From: 2-12-FULL-35-15 sp036386835
GTDB lineage: Bacteria > Bacteroidota > Bacteroidia > 2-12-FULL-35-15
NCBI GenBank assembly: GCA_036386835.1
Contig: DASVUX010000038.1
Span: 62,001 to 126,000, forward strand
Length of the DNA: 64,000 nt
Reading direction: 5' to 3'
Notes under the pieces: generated by a model
The model's input: only the letters and a program-made list of their open reading frames with translations
Told to the model about the DNA's origin: nothing
The model's database searches: none
Part shown: positions 62,860 to 64,000 of the stretch, one piece after another
How the letters are laid out: every line of letters starts with the position of its first letter
How positions within the stretch are numbered: position 1 is the first letter of the stretch
Made by a program: the position numbers and the translations under genes

Positions 62860-63091
62860 TTATCTGATGACTAAATGAACCCTTTGACGGGTCCTTCCGG
62901 AAGTGAAAAAAATGTAAAAGCAAACTCCATCAAACATTAATGCCATCTCCATTGGGACTGAATACATTTGGATAAACAGGTTCCGTTTCGGGTATTATTG
63001 GTGTTATTACCGGATCAGTTGGTATAACTACTTCGGGGGTGGAACCCAATAATCCTGAGCAATTTCCCGGAGGATAATAGTCCGTAATAAA
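62860..63091 (-). pseudogene. Relic of a T9SS type B sorting-domain gene
   Basis: Minus-strand reading from 63091 gives FITDYYPPGNCSGLLGSTPE...VYPNVFSPNGDGIN, the typical start of a gliding-motility-associated C-terminal domain. It then jumps frame directly to FDGVCFYIFFTSGRTRQRVHLVIR and a stop at 62862-62860, the typical end of such a domain. The ~60 residues that normally lie between (the RWGxxVF core) are missing. No start codon or signal peptide precedes it. The rest of 62.74-63.37 kb shows no other gene. Confidence 0.75.
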
Positions 63092-63317
63092 TTAGCGTTA
63101 AAGTACTTTTCATTGCTGATAGACTTCCTTTAAAAAAATATCCGGTAATGAGGTAGGGGCTTCTAATCCTATTCTTCACACGATTAAATTAGATACATTG
63201 TAAGGCATAACCAGGCTCTCTTCTTATCATCTTTTAGCTTATATAAAAAAGTAATCATCACCTGAAGGCGCATCTTCTGCAATGCCGCGCCTAACATCAG
63301 AATGAGCTATAATCACA

Positions 63318-63340
63318 AAGAGCCCTATAACAGGGCTCTT
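63318..63340 (-). terminator. Probable terminator of the last T9SS gene
   Basis: An 8-bp perfect stem AAGAGCCC (63318-63325) / GGGCTCTT (63333-63340) with a 7-base loop, about 25 bp past the stop at 63366. The U-run on the minus strand is weak. Confidence 0.6.
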
Positions 63341-63365
63341 CATGATCTATTAACACAATTCACAT

Positions 63366-64000
63366 TTAATCTTTAATCATCTTCCTGACTACTTCTCCAT
63401 TTGAGGTCTTTAGTTTAACAAAATATAATCCGTCTGCCTGGCTGGCTAAGTTCAAAGGCTGAGTAAATTCACCGTTCACAGAACCCAGGTCGATAGCCTG
63501 AATTTCATTACCCAGGATATCAACGATCAGTATTTGGACATTCTCATTATTAACTGAACCTTTCAGAGAGAAGATACCGTTATTCGGGTTAGGAACAACC
63601 TTTAACTCAACAGCCGAAACAGATTCATTTATCCCAACGCTGCTTACAACACTTGCCGCAGAACATCCCTGGCAGTTATTTGCATTAGTTACACAAACTG
63701 TATAGTTCCCGTTAACCAATGCATTGTATGCTGAAGATGTTGCACCCGCAATAGGATTTCCATTTAAGTACCACTGAATTGCAAGGGTTGTGTTTGCAAT
63801 GCTTAAGCTTGTACCCGAAGCATTAATGATTGGAGCAGCCAGGGCATCTATGGTTACCATAGCCGTAGTTGTGGCTGTACATCCTAAAGCACTTGTTCCG
63901 ACAACCGTATATGTTGTTGTTGAAACTGGATTAACGGATACTGATGACCCTGACAGATTACCCGGATTCCATGTATATGTTGCTGCACCGGAAGCAGAGA
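63366..64000 (-). CDS. C-terminal part of an Ig-like-repeat T9SS type A protein (partial)
   Basis: The frame stays open to the right edge, so the gene starts beyond the window; the ATG at 63860 is internal. The visible ~211 residues begin with an Ig-like/SprB-type repeat (ASGAATYTWNPGNLSG, VSTTTYTVVGTSALGCTATTTA), a second repeat (IQWYLNGNPIAGATSSAYNALVNGNYTVCVTNANNCQGC), and end in a sorting domain (VVPNPNNGIFSLKG...GLYFVKLKTSNGEVVRKMIKD). Likely a large surface or secreted protein. Confidence 0.88.
   Translation of the reverse strand, partial: SASGAATYTWNPGNLSGSSVSVNPVSTTTYTVVGTSALGCTATTTAMVTIDALAAPIINASGTSLSIANTTLAIQWYLNGNPIAGATSSAYNALVNGNYTVCVTNANNCQGCSAASVVSSVGINESVSAVELKVVPNPNNGIFSLKGSVNNENVQILIVDILGNEIQAIDLGSVNGEFTQPLNLASQADGLYFVKLKTSNGEVVRKMIKD

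Overview
The window comes from a member of the Bacteroidota. Many secreted proteins end in type IX secretion (T9SS) sorting domains of type A or type B. Several promoters fit the phylum's TTTG/TTG ... TAnnTTTG pattern, Shine-Dalgarno sequences are largely absent, and there is an LptC/CoaX/PpiD neighbourhood of a kind I recall from this phylum. The order or genus cannot be settled from sequence alone. By eye, the housekeeping parts are moderately GC-rich, while about 4.6-21.6 kb is clearly more AT-rich.

Layout. 0-2 kb: end of a TPR-like gene, a bidirectional terminator and a frameshifted YCF48-type T9SS cargo gene. 2-19 kb: an accessory island. An array of about 19 short palindromic (REP-like) repeats is followed by eight tandem same-strand T9SS cargo genes: one 1306-residue SBBP protein, six Rax2-like 'IAKWDG' propeller paralogs (two of them frameshifted) and one YCF48-like protein. 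The cluster ends in a second palindrome array that holds a Y1 (IS200/REP-associated) transposase gene, two decayed copies of that gene's 5' end, and a relic of a cargo sorting domain. 19-21.3 kb: an AT-rich three-gene operon of secreted or lipoprotein unknowns with its own promoter and a structured leader. 21.6-27.7 kb: a VF530-like protein, truA, and metH behind a SAM-I riboswitch with its terminator. metH carries a 14-codon palindromic repeat insertion. 27.7-36.4 kb: a tryptophan dioxygenase family gene, a histidine kinase-receiver-helicase operon, a TolC-adaptor efflux pair and tsaB. 36.4-42.7 kb: a secreted cyclophilin with a T9SS tail, an RHS-like protein, a DUF255 thioredoxin-fold protein, a LEA-type lipoprotein and an M20 dipeptidase. 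43-50.4 kb: three large T9SS type B adhesin-like proteins, two of them paralogs. 50.4-60.1 kb: mostly envelope functions on the minus strand (methyltransferase, WD40 protein, DoxX-like protein, PpiD-like foldase, CorC-type protein, LptC, outer-membrane protein, CoaX). 60.2-64 kb: a TPR-SpoIIE phosphatase, tRNA-Phe(GAA), a relic type B sorting domain and the 3' end of another T9SS cargo gene.

The most unusual part is the 2-19 kb island. Palindromic repeats with compensatory stem changes surround a cargo cluster. The same hairpin pair sits directly upstream of the transposase and of both its truncated relics, so the repeats look like the end of that transposable element. Within the cluster the terminal ~140 bp encoding the sorting domain is nearly the same at DNA level in five paralogs whose upstream parts have diverged, which suggests gene conversion or module spreading. 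All five frameshifts I found lie in cargo genes of this kind.
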